Shown here in pieces: positions 36,157 through 44,730 of a DNA stretch of 64,000 nt (position 1 is its first letter; the number at the start of each line of letters is the position of its first letter). The notes beneath the pieces were generated by a model. It was not told the origin of the DNA. It saw nothing but the letters and a program-made list of their open reading frames with translations, and made no database searches. Position numbers and translations under genes: made by a program. The DNA comes from Dethiobacter sp. (GTDB lineage Bacteria > Bacillota > Dethiobacteria > Dethiobacterales > Dethiobacteraceae): assembly GCA_018333635.1 (NCBI GenBank), contig JAGXTL010000042.1, positions 32,445-96,444 of the forward strand, in the 5' to 3' direction.

Positions 36157-36807
36157 TTGTATGCTCGGGCGTTAGCAGCAATATTTCTATTGCTGCTTTT
36201 GTTTCTTTCAGGATGCGCCAAGACAGGAGAACGTTTGCGTAATGATCTGACAAGAAAGCTGGAGAAAGTCAACTGTTACTATGCGGAAGTAAAAGCTGAA
36301 GTGTTCAGTACTGAAGGGACACAAAGCTACTTCGTCAAGCAGTGGTGGCAAGAAACAGGACGATGGCGGGTGGAAGTAGACTCGGCTACGTCAAGTCAGA
36401 TTTTTGTATGTGACGGAAAGCAGATTTTTGTTTACCAACGGGGCGGAGAAGAGTATGACCGTTTGCTGGCAAAGCCCAGCACTTTGGGAGCGCCGCCTTT
36501 TTCCCTAATGGAGCAATTGGAGCTGTTTCTTAACGCAAAGGATTTTTCCTTTGAAGGCAGGGAGGAAATAACCGGAAATACATATTATGTTGTATCTTTT
36601 GCGGGTCTGCACCGTGACGAAGCTATTCGCCTCTGGCTTGATACCCGCACATTGTTTCCTGTGAGGGCTGAGACCAGCTTGGAAGATGAATTGCTTAGCC
36701 GGATTACACTTACTAACTTAGAATTTGACCCTGCTCTGCCGGATGCGTTATTCAGTTTAGAGCAGATGAAAGAACGGAAAGTCACTAACATTTCCGGCTG
36801 TTCTTGA
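36157..36807 (+). CDS. Sporulation/germination lipoprotein, LolA-like fold (GerS/YdcC-like)
   Basis: A 216-residue lipoprotein with signal peptide and lipobox LFLSGCAK (Cys20). The rest looks like the LolA/DUF4367-type beta-barrel half, with WWQETGRWRVEV, DGKQIFVYQ and the late FPVRAET. Position between acpS and alr matches ydcC of Bacillus and gerS of Clostridioides, where GerS partners CwlD in cortex modification. The start is TTG 36157 after AAAGGGGAG. The GerS role is inferred from context and fold. Confidence 0.68.
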   Translation: MYARALAAIFLLLLLFLSGCAKTGERLRNDLTRKLEKVNCYYAEVKAEVFSTEGTQSYFVKQWWQETGRWRVEVDSATSSQIFVCDGKQIFVYQRGGEEYDRLLAKPSTLGAPPFSLMEQLELFLNAKDFSFEGREEITGNTYYVVSFAGLHRDEAIRLWLDTRTLFPVRAETSLEDELLSRITLTNLEFDPALPDALFSLEQMKERKVTNISGCS

Positions 36808-36834
36808 ATATGATGCATTGAAAGGAGTGATCCC

Positions 36835-37029
36835 ATGGGTCTAGATGAACTGCCGCCCTGTCCCACAGACTTATTTCTTGAGATTGAAGCCGGTGACACA
36901 TTGGCGAAAATCGCAGAGGAGCAGGGGGTTACGGTGGAAGGCATTCTTGCCTTAAATCCCGGGTTGGATCCGCTGAATTTAAGAATCGGATCTTTCATTT
37001 GTTTGCCGCTCCCAACAGAGAAGGGATGA
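36835..37029 (+). CDS. Small LysM-domain protein
   Basis: A 64-residue protein consisting of one LysM motif (IEAGDTLAKIAEEQGVTVEGI, then LNPGLDPLNLRIGSFICLP). It has no signal peptide. LysM binds peptidoglycan or chitin-like glycans, and short forms occur in spore proteins. The ATG follows AAAGGAGTG. It ends the transcript before a strong terminator. Confidence 0.85.
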   Translation: MGLDELPPCPTDLFLEIEAGDTLAKIAEEQGVTVEGILALNPGLDPLNLRIGSFICLPLPTEKG

Positions 37030-37047
37030 CAGAAACAGAAAATAAAG

Positions 37048-37086
37048 AATACCGCCACTGGGCAAGGCGGTATTTTTTTCTTTTTA
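37048..37086 (+). terminator. Terminator after the LysM gene
   Basis: AATACCGCC (37048-37056) pairs perfectly with GGCGGTATT (37066-37074), followed by TTTTTCTTTTT. It isolates the acpS-to-LysM transcript from the VapBC unit. Confidence 0.9.
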
Positions 37087-37154
37087 AAAACTAATTTGGC
37101 GACCGGTCAAAGTTACTGCAACTTTGGCAGAGAGAATGCGTAAGCGGGGACTTA

Positions 37155-37206
37155 TTGAAATCAGAAGTGATTTGTTTTACAATATACTTAACGATAGAAA
37201 TATCGT
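37155..37206 (+). promoter_or_regulatory. vapBC promoter and palindromic operator
   Basis: TTGAAA (37155-37160) and TACAAT (37178-37183) are 17 apart. A perfect inverted repeat ACGATA-GAAA-TATCGT (37191-37206) lies at the expected start point. It is a likely site for autorepression by the VapB dimer. Confidence 0.6.
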
Positions 37207-37224
37207 AGCATGGAGGTGTTGATT

Positions 37225-37434
37225 ATGGCTGAAGTTACAATTAGTAGTAAGTTTCAGGTTGTGATTCCAAAGGAGCTTAGGCAAAAACTAGACCTAAAAG
37301 CAGGTCAAAAAATGCAAATGATTGCAGTTGGCGAAACAATCTCCATTGTTCCTGTTTATGGGATTGAGAAGTTAAAAGGAAGATTAAAAGGAATGGATAT
37401 TACAAATATCCGGGACGAGGAAGATCGGGTATGA
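37225..37434 (+). CDS. AbrB/MazE-fold antitoxin (VapB-like)
   Basis: A 69-residue protein with a swapped-hairpin AbrB domain: ISSKFQVVIPKELRQKLDLKAGQ. The charged C-terminal tail would neutralise the toxin. ATG 37225 follows TGGAGGTG; an upstream ATG at 37210 lacks one. The stop overlaps the toxin ATG by four bases. Confidence 0.88.
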   Translation: MAEVTISSKFQVVIPKELRQKLDLKAGQKMQMIAVGETISIVPVYGIEKLKGRLKGMDITNIRDEEDRV

Positions 37435-37799
37435 TTTTAGTGGATTCATGCGGCTGGTTAGAAGTGTTTACGGAGAGCAGCCTTTCAGATAAGTTTCTTT
37501 CTTACTTTGTTCATTTGGAAAAGATAGTTACTCCTGCAATCGTGTTATATGAGGTATATAAAAGAGTAAAAAGTGTTTATGGTGACGATGAGGCTAGGTT
37601 TATTGCGGCACAAATATATCAAACTCGTGTTGTCCCTTTGTCTGCAAGCATAGCCTTATATGCTGCAGATCTTAGTTTAGCTCATAAACTGCCAATGGCG
37701 GATGCTATTATTTACGCGACTGCCATGATTGAGAAGTGTGAAGTTGTAACCAGTGATGCTCATTTTAAGAACCTTACGCATGTTCTTTTTGTGGAATAA
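37431..37799 (+). CDS. PIN-domain toxin (VapC-like ribonuclease)
   Basis: A 122-residue PIN-domain nuclease with the four acidic positions in place: Asp5 (MILVDSCGW), Glu41, Asp91 (MADAIIYATA) and Asp109 (TSDAHF). VapC toxins cut specific RNAs such as initiator tRNA. The target here is unknown. It forms a type II toxin-antitoxin pair with the overlapping AbrB-type gene, placed between two housekeeping operons. Confidence 0.88.
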   Translation: MILVDSCGWLEVFTESSLSDKFLSYFVHLEKIVTPAIVLYEVYKRVKSVYGDDEARFIAAQIYQTRVVPLSASIALYAADLSLAHKLPMADAIIYATAMIEKCEVVTSDAHFKNLTHVLFVE

Positions 37800-37844
37800 C
37801 ACGATAGGTACTGCCTGACGCGAAGAACTGTGTGGGAAGAACTG

Positions 37845-37873
37845 TTGCGGGGGTTGGCGTTTGCTGTTATAAT
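37845..37873 (+). promoter_or_regulatory. Promoter of the pheB-hom-thrB-lysC operon
   Basis: TATAAT (37868-37873) with a weak -35, TTGCGG (37845-37850), 17 bases upstream. It lies 48 bases before the pheB ATG. Confidence 0.55.
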
Positions 37874-37921
37874 GTTTAGCAGATGTGAATATCTGTCCAT
37901 GTGCAGTAGACGGGAGTTTTC

Positions 37922-38368
37922 ATGAAAGAGAGTCAGGACAACTTGTATCTTGTACGGGAGCATGTGTTGCCGCTTGTGCTGAAGAAAACGGCGGAAGCCA
38001 AGGAGATGCTGAAAAAAGGAAAGGTGAAGACGGTTCACGAGGCGGTGCAGTCAGTGGGTATCAGCCGAGGGTCGTTTTATAAGTACCGCGATTATATTTT
38101 CCCGTTTCGTGAGGTAAGTCGCGGCAAGATCCTGACCATTTCACTGATTCTTGAGCATACTGCCGGTGTTCTTTCGGAAGTGTTGACCGCTATTGCCTTG
38201 TCACGTGGTAATGTGCTGACTATTAATCAGGGAATTCCGTTGCAGGGGGTGGCCAATGCCTCCATTTCCTTTGAAACGGAAAGAATGACAGCTGATGTGG
38301 ATGCTCTGCTGGGAAAATTGTCTGCCATCCCTGGTGTTCAGAAGTTGGAGCTGATTGGGCAAAGCTAG
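37922..38368 (+). CDS. pheB: ACT-domain protein PheB (UPF0735)
   Basis: A 148-residue protein. The N-terminal half is a helix-turn-helix-like region (VHEAVQSVGISRGSFYKYRD). The C-terminal half is an ACT domain (ISLILEHTAGVLSEVLTAIA). The family sits beside hom-thrB in many Bacillota and may sense amino acids, but its role is unproved. The hom reading frame overlaps its last codons. Confidence 0.88.
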   Translation: MKESQDNLYLVREHVLPLVLKKTAEAKEMLKKGKVKTVHEAVQSVGISRGSFYKYRDYIFPFREVSRGKILTISLILEHTAGVLSEVLTAIALSRGNVLTINQGIPLQGVANASISFETERMTADVDALLGKLSAIPGVQKLELIGQS

Positions 38369-38396
38369 TGAAGGATTTGAGACAGGAGTGGTGCAG

Positions 38397-39686
38397 GTGC
38401 AAAAAGATGTGTTGCGAATCGGGTTTCTTGGCTTGGGGACGGTAGGAACGGGTGCACTGAAAATCCTGGAGAAAAACGGGGTGGAAATCAGCCGGAAGCT
38501 TGGTCTCCGTTTGGAGGTGAAGCGGGTAGCCGTCCGTAACCTCAACAAGCTGCGGGATACTAACCTTGCTCCGGGGATTTTTACAGATAATACCGATCAT
38601 GTGGTTAACGACCCGGAAATTGATATTGTGGTGGAAGTGATGGGCGGCGTGGACAACGCCCGCAAAGCTATTACCCGGGCGCTAGAGAACGGTAAGTTTG
38701 TAGTTACTGCTAACAAAGATTTGCTGGCTCAGTTCGGTGTGGAACTGTTGGCTATCGCTAAAAATCAAGGCAAGAATATTTTTTACGAGGCAAGTGTGGG
38801 CGGAGGTATACCGCTGATTCGGCCACTGAAACATTGTCTGGCGGCAAACCGGATTGAAAAGGTTATGGGAATTATTAACGGCACAACCAATTATATTCTT
38901 ACTAAAATGTCTTGCGAAGGCCGTGAGTTTGAGGAAGCGCTGGCCGAAGCGCAGGAGAAAGGTTTTGCTGAGGCTGATCCCGCCTCTGATGTGGAAGGAA
39001 GGGATGCTGCTTATAAGCTGGCCATTTTGGCATCTTTAGCATTTTCCAGCAAAATTGATCTGGATGACATTTATGTGGAAGGGATTGGCGGTGTTAAGCT
39101 GCGGGATATTCGTTATGCTCAAGAACTGGGTTATACAGTTAAACTGCTGGCCATGGGGGAAGAAACTGAAGGCAGGTTAAAACTGCGCGTTCATCCCACA
39201 TTAATTCCGACCCTCCATCCGTTGGCTGCTGTGGCCAATGAGTTTAACGCCATTTTTTTGGTAGGTGATGCGGTGGGTGAAGTGATGTTCTATGGCCGCG
39301 GGGCAGGTTCCCTGCCCACCGGTTCAGCCATTTGTGCCGATATTATTGATGCGGCCCGCTGCATCAATAATGAGGTGGAAAACGGGATAGTTGAAGCTAC
39401 CTTCGGGAGAAAAGCTGTAGTGCCGATCGAAGAGCAGCAGTCACGCTTCTATTTGCGTCTGAAAGCAAAAGATGAGCCCGGCGTATTTGCCAAGCTGGCC
39501 ACAGCTTTTGGAGAAGCAGAAGTGAGCCTTGACATGATTATGCAAAAGCGTAGTGAGGCCGGAACGGCGGAGATTGTGCTGGTTACTCATGGTGTCAGCG
39601 AGGGGAAGTTTGCAAAAGCCATGCGGGCGCTGGAGGAAGTGCAGGCCATTCGCAGTATAAACAGCATTTTGCGTGTTGTAGAGTAG
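38397..39686 (+). CDS. hom: Homoserine dehydrogenase
   Basis: A 429-residue enzyme reducing aspartate semialdehyde to homoserine. IGFLGLGTVGTG binds NAD(P). KVMGIINGTTNYILTKM and GFAEADPASDVEGRDAAYKLAILA form the catalytic domain. A C-terminal ACT domain starts near residue 345 (LKAKDEPGVFAKLATAF). GTG 38397 is eight bases after AGGAG; the frame is open to 38355 within pheB. Confidence 0.95.
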   Translation: MQKDVLRIGFLGLGTVGTGALKILEKNGVEISRKLGLRLEVKRVAVRNLNKLRDTNLAPGIFTDNTDHVVNDPEIDIVVEVMGGVDNARKAITRALENGKFVVTANKDLLAQFGVELLAIAKNQGKNIFYEASVGGGIPLIRPLKHCLAANRIEKVMGIINGTTNYILTKMSCEGREFEEALAEAQEKGFAEADPASDVEGRDAAYKLAILASLAFSSKIDLDDIYVEGIGGVKLRDIRYAQELGYTVKLLAMGEETEGRLKLRVHPTLIPTLHPLAAVANEFNAIFLVGDAVGEVMFYGRGAGSLPTGSAICADIIDAARCINNEVENGIVEATFGRKAVVPIEEQQSRFYLRLKAKDEPGVFAKLATAFGEAEVSLDMIMQKRSEAGTAEIVLVTHGVSEGKFAKAMRALEEVQAIRSINSILRVVE

Positions 39687-39721
39687 CGCTTGCGTCGGCG
39701 AGAGGGGAAAGGAACGGAAAA

Positions 39722-40618
39722 ATGGTTACCATCCGTGTGCCTGCCACATCGGCAAACTTAGGACCAGGCTTTGATGTGGTCGGGATGGCTTTAAATATTT
39801 ACAATACTGTGGAAATGGCGCCTGAGCCATCAGGCGCCACTGTCGTGGAAGTGACAGGGGAGGGGGCAAACCTGCTGTGCAAATCCGGCTCAAAGCTGAT
39901 GGTGGATGCGGCGCACAGGGTGTTTGCGGCGGCCGGGGCAAAACAGCCCGCTTTGTTGATCAGACAGCACAACCGTATTCCGCTTTTCCGCGGCATGGGC
40001 AGTTCGGCCGCGGCCATTGCCGGCGGCATGGCCGCCGCAAATGCTCTTTTGCCCGAACCCTTACCGGCTAAGAAAATTTTGCAACTGGCCACAGAAATGG
40101 AAGGGCATCCTGACAATGTGGCGCCTGCGCTCTTTGGTGGTTTTGTGGCCTCTTGTGCCGTAGACGGAGACGTCCATTATACCTGCATTGAATCGCCAAC
40201 CGCTTTGAAGCTGGCGGTGGCAGTGCCTGCCTTTACTTTACCCACGAAAAAATCGCGGCAGGCCTTGCCGCAAATGGTTCCTATGGCAGATGCCGTATTT
40301 AACATCGGGCAGGTAGCTCTGTTGGTGGCCGCTTTGTGCAGGGGAGATTTAGCGGCTCTTTCACATGCAATGAGTGACAGGCTTCATCAACCGTACCGCA
40401 GTGCGCTGATTCCCGGACTTGATAATGTGTTTTCTGCAGCACAGTCGGCTGGTGCGCTGGCCACGGTATTAAGCGGAGCCGGCCCTGCGGTAATTTCGTT
40501 TGTTAGCGGAAATGAAGCTTTAGTCGGAGCGGCTATGCATCGGGCGTTTGCCGCCTGTGGCGTAAGGTGCCGTATTATTTTGACCGGTGTGGGTAAAACT
40601 GGCGCTTTAAACAGTTAA
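39722..40618 (+). CDS. thrB: Homoserine kinase
   Basis: A 298-residue GHMP kinase that phosphorylates homoserine. VPATSANLGPGFDVVGMAL, the ATP loop FRGMGSSAAAIAGG and the C-terminal LSGAGPAVISF are all present. The ATG follows GGGGAAAGGAA. It lies between hom and lysC in the same operon; threonine synthase is not in the window. Confidence 0.95.
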   Translation: MVTIRVPATSANLGPGFDVVGMALNIYNTVEMAPEPSGATVVEVTGEGANLLCKSGSKLMVDAAHRVFAAAGAKQPALLIRQHNRIPLFRGMGSSAAAIAGGMAAANALLPEPLPAKKILQLATEMEGHPDNVAPALFGGFVASCAVDGDVHYTCIESPTALKLAVAVPAFTLPTKKSRQALPQMVPMADAVFNIGQVALLVAALCRGDLAALSHAMSDRLHQPYRSALIPGLDNVFSAAQSAGALATVLSGAGPAVISFVSGNEALVGAAMHRAFAACGVRCRIILTGVGKTGALNS

Positions 40619-40651
40619 GCAAGTTCAATTATCAGCAGATGGAGGATAAAT

Positions 40652-41944
40652 ATGGCAGTAATTGTGCAAAAATATGGCGGAACGTCTGTAGGCAATGTGG
40701 AACGCATTTTTAATGTGGCGCGCAGAATCAGCCAAACTGTGTCAGCCGGCCACCGTGTTGCGGTGGTAGTTTCGGCCATGGGGCATTCTACCGATGAACT
40801 TATCGCGCTAGCCAAGAGTATTTCAGCCAGTCCGCCTGAGCGTGAAATGGCCATGCTGTTAGCGACGGGGGAGCAGGTCACCATCGCTTTGCTTGCCATG
40901 GCCCTGCAGGAGCTGGGTTGCCCGGCTGTTTCGTTTACCGGCTCACAAGCGGGCGTCCTGACGGACGGCGTGCCTCTAAACGCTCGTATTGAGCAGTTTA
41001 GCGCCCTGCGCGTGCGGGAGGCATTACAAGCGGGACGTGTGGCGGTGGTGGCCGGCTTTCAGGGTGCCGATGCAAACGCTGAAATTAACACGCTCGGCCG
41101 CGGAGGATCTGATACTACTGCGGTAGCCTTGGCGGCAGCCATAGACGCCGAGGTGTGCGAAATATATACGGATGTTGACGGGGTATTTACTGCAGACCCA
41201 CGAGTTGTCCCGGATGCACGAAAGCAGCAGGAAATCACTTATGATGAAATGCTGGAAATGGCCAGCCAAGGCGCTAAAGTGCTCCACCCACGCGCCGTAG
41301 AATGCGGCAAAGAAAATAATGTGGTGATCCATGTGCGTTCAAGTTTCCACTCTGAACCCGGGACGCTGGTAAAGGAGGAGACAGGTATGGAAAAGGGCAC
41401 AGCAATTAGCGGCATAGCTTGGGATGAGGACCAGGCGAAGATTGCCGTAGTGGGCGTTCCTGACAAGCCCGGCATTGCCGCATTAATTTTTGGCGCGATT
41501 GCGCAGGGTGGAATTAGCGTTGATTTGATTGTGCAGAGCATTCGCCGCGAAGGCGAAAACGATATCCTTTTTACTGTTCACGCCGATGATTTGGACAAAG
41601 CATTGCTCATTTTGGAGCCGCTAACCAAGGCCATCGGTGCTAAGGAATTGTATCACCAGCGTGACGTGGCTAAGATCTCTGTAGTGGGAGCGGGGATGGT
41701 GCACCATAGCGGAGTCGCGGCCGGCATGTTTTGCGCTTTGGCGAGTGAAGAAATCAATATTGAAATCATTTCCACCTCTGAGATTAGAATTTCCTGTTTA
41801 ATTGAAAAGAGTCGCGTTTATGATGCTGCCCGGGCGATTCATCGTTTTTTTAAGCTGGCAGATGATGTGGCAGACCTGGAAAAAAGCAATTTGGCTCCTA
41901 GCTTTACCAGCAGGAATAATCAAGTATGCCGTGGAATACAATAG
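40652..41944 (+). CDS. lysC: Aspartate kinase
   Basis: A 430-residue enzyme that phosphorylates aspartate, the first step to lysine, threonine and methionine. IVQKYGGTSVGNVERI starts the kinase domain, with LGRGGSDTTAVALAA and EIYTDVDGVFTADPR. Two ACT domains follow residue 260 (VPDKPGIAALIFGAIA; VGAGMVHHSGVAA), so it should be feedback controlled. An internal ribosome site and ATG are present (see 41387). Confidence 0.95.
   Translation: MAVIVQKYGGTSVGNVERIFNVARRISQTVSAGHRVAVVVSAMGHSTDELIALAKSISASPPEREMAMLLATGEQVTIALLAMALQELGCPAVSFTGSQAGVLTDGVPLNARIEQFSALRVREALQAGRVAVVAGFQGADANAEINTLGRGGSDTTAVALAAAIDAEVCEIYTDVDGVFTADPRVVPDARKQQEITYDEMLEMASQGAKVLHPRAVECGKENNVVIHVRSSFHSEPGTLVKEETGMEKGTAISGIAWDEDQAKIAVVGVPDKPGIAALIFGAIAQGGISVDLIVQSIRREGENDILFTVHADDLDKALLILEPLTKAIGAKELYHQRDVAKISVVGAGMVHHSGVAAGMFCALASEEINIEIISTSEIRISCLIEKSRVYDAARAIHRFFKLADDVADLEKSNLAPSFTSRNNQVCRGIQ
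41371..41944 (+). CDS. Internal in-frame start for an aspartate kinase beta subunit
   Basis: Inside lysC, AAAGGAGGAG (41371-41380) is six bases before an in-frame ATG (41387-41389, codon 246). Translation would give a 185-residue protein covering the two ACT domains. Bacillus aspartokinase II is known to make such a beta subunit from an internal start at the same place. The strength of the site supports it here, but it is not proof of use. Confidence 0.6.
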
Positions 41945-41972
41945 GTACTGCTAAGATAGGTGGTGCAATCTT

Positions 41973-43112
41973 TTGTGCGGTTTTCCGCTGCGGCCGGCAT
42001 GGGCTGAAATCAATTTAGCAGCGATCGGTCATAATGTTCACCAATTTAAAAACCATCTTTCTCCTAAAACATCGATTATGGCTATTGTTAAGGCCGACGG
42101 GTACGGCCACGGGGCTGTTGAGGTAGCCCGGGCGGCAGTGGCCGCCGGCGTTTCATTTCTAGGTGTCGGGCTGGTGGAAGAGGCGGTCCAGCTGCGTGAA
42201 AGTGGTTTTAATGTGCCAATTTTGATTCTTGGCTTCACCCCGGCCGAATACGCCCCGTACCTGTGCAGGTATAATCTGACACCTTCTGTTTTTACTCTTG
42301 AGGAGGCAGACGCTTTTGCCCGCGCTGCAAGAAACAGCGCTCAAGCGCTTGCAGTTCACGTTGCAGTCGACACGGGCATGGGCAGGGTCGGCTGTTTCCC
42401 CTGTGAAAAGGCAGACGACTTTATTGCTTATGTGGCGGCGCTGCAGGGGTTGATCTTGCAAGGAATCTACACTCATTTTGCGTCTGCCGACCAGTCTGAT
42501 AAAAAGTTTGCCTGCTGGCAGCTGAAACGATTTAACGATCTTGTGCGCCGCTTGGCAGCGCAGGGAATTCATATTCCTGTGAAGCATACGGCTAACAGTG
42601 CCGCAAGCATTGATTTGCCGGAGGCTCATTTTGACATGGTGCGTATCGGCATCAGCCTTTACGGTCTTTATCCCTCCGCAGAGGTGGATCGGTCGGCTGT
42701 GGTGTTGCGTCCGGCTATGTCGTTAAAAGCACGGATTATTTTTACCAAGGATATCCCGGCAGGAACGGGAGTTTCTTATGGCAGCACTTATGTGGCTGAC
42801 AGGCCTGTACGGATTGCCACTTTGCCGCTTGGCTACGGTGACGGGTACCCTCGGAAGCTGTCTAACGTTGGCCAGGTATTGGTGAGGGGAAAGCGCGTGC
42901 CGGTTGTGGGGCGCGTTTGTATGGACCAGACCATGATTAATGTGCAGGACGTCGGCGGTGTGCTGGCGGGTGAGGAGGCAGTCCTCTTCGGGCGCCAGGG
43001 GGAGGCCCTGTTGCACGTGGATGAACTGGCCGGTTGGTTGGATACCATAAACTATGAATTGGTTACCCGGATAAGCGGAAGGATACCGCGGGTCTATGTT
43101 AGGGAAGACTGA
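41973..43112 (+). CDS. alr: Alanine racemase
   Basis: A 379-residue PLP enzyme making D-alanine for peptidoglycan. MAIVKADGYGHGA carries the PLP lysine. The catalytic tyrosine is in GVSYGSTYVA, and RVCMDQTMINV is conserved. The start appears to be TTG 41973 with AGGTGG upstream; no ATG is available. It precedes the EndoAI/EndoA pair as in Bacillus. Confidence 0.95.
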   Translation: MCGFPLRPAWAEINLAAIGHNVHQFKNHLSPKTSIMAIVKADGYGHGAVEVARAAVAAGVSFLGVGLVEEAVQLRESGFNVPILILGFTPAEYAPYLCRYNLTPSVFTLEEADAFARAARNSAQALAVHVAVDTGMGRVGCFPCEKADDFIAYVAALQGLILQGIYTHFASADQSDKKFACWQLKRFNDLVRRLAAQGIHIPVKHTANSAASIDLPEAHFDMVRIGISLYGLYPSAEVDRSAVVLRPAMSLKARIIFTKDIPAGTGVSYGSTYVADRPVRIATLPLGYGDGYPRKLSNVGQVLVRGKRVPVVGRVCMDQTMINVQDVGGVLAGEEAVLFGRQGEALLHVDELAGWLDTINYELVTRISGRIPRVYVRED

Positions 43113-43131
43113 ACTTGGGGGGGTGTCTGTC

Positions 43132-43404
43132 TTGGCAGAAACGAAACGGATTATGATAAGCCTTCCGCATAATTTGTTAGAAGAAGTTGACGGGATAATC
43201 GCCGATGAAAAGCGGACGCGATCCGATTTTATTCGGGAGGCGATGCGTCTGTACTTGGCGGAGCGGGAAAAGCAGCAAATCCGGGAGAGAATGCAAAGAG
43301 GGTATTTGGAAATGGCTAAGCTGAATTTGCGGCTGGCCAATGAGGCTTTCGAAGTGGAAAATGAGGCTAATCTGATTGCCGAATTGCTGGTGGGAAATAA
43401 GTGA
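43132..43404 (+). CDS. ndoAI: EndoAI-like ribbon-helix-helix antitoxin
   Basis: A 90-residue antitoxin. The N-terminal ribbon-helix-helix reads [17 protein letters not shown] and [15 protein letters not shown]; a helical tail should wrap the toxin. TTG 43132 follows GGGGGGTG. ATG 43096, overlapping alr, is the alternative. Its stop overlaps the EndoA GTG by four bases. Confidence 0.88.
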   Translation: MAETKRIMISLPHNLLEEVDGIIADEKRTRSDFIREAMRLYLAEREKQQIRERMQRGYLEMAKLNLRLANEAFEVENEANLIAELLVGNK

Positions 43405-43760
43405 ATAAACTTGAAGTGAAGAGGGGATATATCTTTTTTGCCGATTTGAGTCCAGTTGTCGGTTCAGAACAAGGCGGCGTCCGCCCAGTGCTGGTAATTC
43501 AAAACGATGTCGGAAACAAATATAGTCCTACAGTAATTATTGCCGCCATAACCTCGCAAATCGAAAAAGCAAAGCTGCCCACACACGTGGAAGTGGAAGC
43601 CAAGGAATATGGGCTGGAGAAAGATTCGGTTATCTTGCTTGAACAAATTCGCACCATTGATAAGCAGCGTCTTCAGGGCAAAGTGACAGAACTTGATGGC
43701 CGTGTGATGCTAAAAGTTAGTCAGGCCTTAAAAATATCGCTGGGACTAATAGATTTTTGA
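43401..43760 (+). CDS. ndoA: EndoA (MazF/PemK-type) mRNA interferase
   Basis: A 119-residue toxin with [30 protein letters not shown], the family's conserved start, and later PTHVEV and [12 protein letters not shown]. EndoA cleaves single-stranded RNA, at UACAU in Bacillus subtilis. The alr-ndoAI-ndoA order is the conserved chromosomal arrangement of Bacillota. Confidence 0.94.
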   Translation: MNKLEVKRGYIFFADLSPVVGSEQGGVRPVLVIQNDVGNKYSPTVIIAAITSQIEKAKLPTHVEVEAKEYGLEKDSVILLEQIRTIDKQRLQGKVTELDGRVMLKVSQALKISLGLIDF

Positions 43761-43831
43761 TGAGCAGATAAGATTTGAAATTAGGGGCCAAGTGTCAAAA
43801 GTGCAAAAATTAGGAGGTTATCCCACTGAGT

Positions 43832-44536
43832 TTGCGCATCGGGATTTCCTGCAATCTAAAAAACAATGAGAACAGATTAAGCAGCGCCTATGTTCGGGCA
43901 GTAGCCAACACAGGGGCTGTGCCTTTTCTTTTGCCGGTTTGCGCGAATCGCCATCATTGGCAGGAAATGCTGAATGGAATTGACGGGCTGCTCCTGAGCG
44001 GAGGGGGTGACCCGGATGCCTGGCTTTATGGCGAGGATGCATTGCCCGGCCAAGGGTATGTGCAACCGGAGAGAGACGCCATGGAGTTGTATCTTGCCCG
44101 TCGTTCGCTGGCTAAAGGTATCCCGCTGCTTGGGATTTGTCGCGGAGCGCAAATTATGGCGGTGGCGGCAGGCGGGACACTACATCAGGATTTGGCAGGT
44201 GTCCAGAAAATACAACATCAGCAAAGAGCGCCGCGTACATACCCTATCCACAAAGTCAAAGTGAGACGGTCGTCTTTGCTTTTGTGGATCCTGCAGGCAG
44301 ATGAGATTCGGGTTAACAGCCTGCACCATCAAGCGGTAAAGCTGCCAGGCAGATTTGTAGTTTCCGCAGTAGCGCCCGACGGGATAGCGGAAGGGATTGA
44401 ACTGCCCGGTCATCCTTTTGCGCTGGGAGTTCAGTGGCATCCGGAGTGGTTGGCAGACGACCACAGGCATGGACAGGCGCTTTTTGAGGCGCTGCGGGCT
44501 GCGGCAAAGATAAAAAAAAAGAGGGCTAAGTCTTGA
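43832..44536 (+). CDS. Class I glutamine amidotransferase (gamma-glutamyl-GABA hydrolase family)
   Basis: A 234-residue peptidase C26-type protein. LLSGGGDPD and the nucleophile elbow LLGICRGAQIMA (Cys) are clear, with VNSLHHQAVK and VQWHPEW supplying the His/Glu. PuuD-like enzymes hydrolyse gamma-glutamyl-GABA; the substrate here is not known. The start is TTG 43832, 14 bases from TAGGAGG; a CTG at 43826 would be better spaced. Confidence 0.85.
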   Translation: MRIGISCNLKNNENRLSSAYVRAVANTGAVPFLLPVCANRHHWQEMLNGIDGLLLSGGGDPDAWLYGEDALPGQGYVQPERDAMELYLARRSLAKGIPLLGICRGAQIMAVAAGGTLHQDLAGVQKIQHQQRAPRTYPIHKVKVRRSSLLLWILQADEIRVNSLHHQAVKLPGRFVVSAVAPDGIAEGIELPGHPFALGVQWHPEWLADDHRHGQALFEALRAAAKIKKKRAKS

Positions 44537-44573
44537 TATTTGCCGGTTAATCATGATAATTTTTGAGAAATGC

Positions 44574-44709
44574 TTGCACTTTTTTGGGATTGTGTTATCA
44601 TAAAAGTATTCCTGTAGACCTTTCTAAGGTAGGGAATATTTTTTTATTCAGATTGCAAGTTACAAAAAACACAAAGTTACAAAAGACACAAAGTTGTCAA
44701 AGATGCGAG
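44574..44709 (+). promoter_or_regulatory. serA leader: promoter-like site, hairpin and 17-bp tandem repeats
   Basis: TTGCAC (44574-44579) and TATCAT (44596-44601) are 16 apart. They are followed by a hairpin (ACCTT-TCT-AAGGT within TATTCC...GGGAATA, about 44606-44638) and a T-run. This may be the terminator of the previous gene or an attenuator. Then a 17-base unit GTTACAAAAAACACAAA repeats at 44659, 44676 and, degenerate, 44693. The repeats end just before the serA ribosome site. Confidence 0.4.
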
Positions 44710-44730
44710 CGATCAGAGGAGGGCATACGC

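Noticed and set aside
44563..44730. N-terminal extension of serA
   Set aside because: It runs through the hairpin and tandem repeats, has no ribosome site, and the family start is at 44731.
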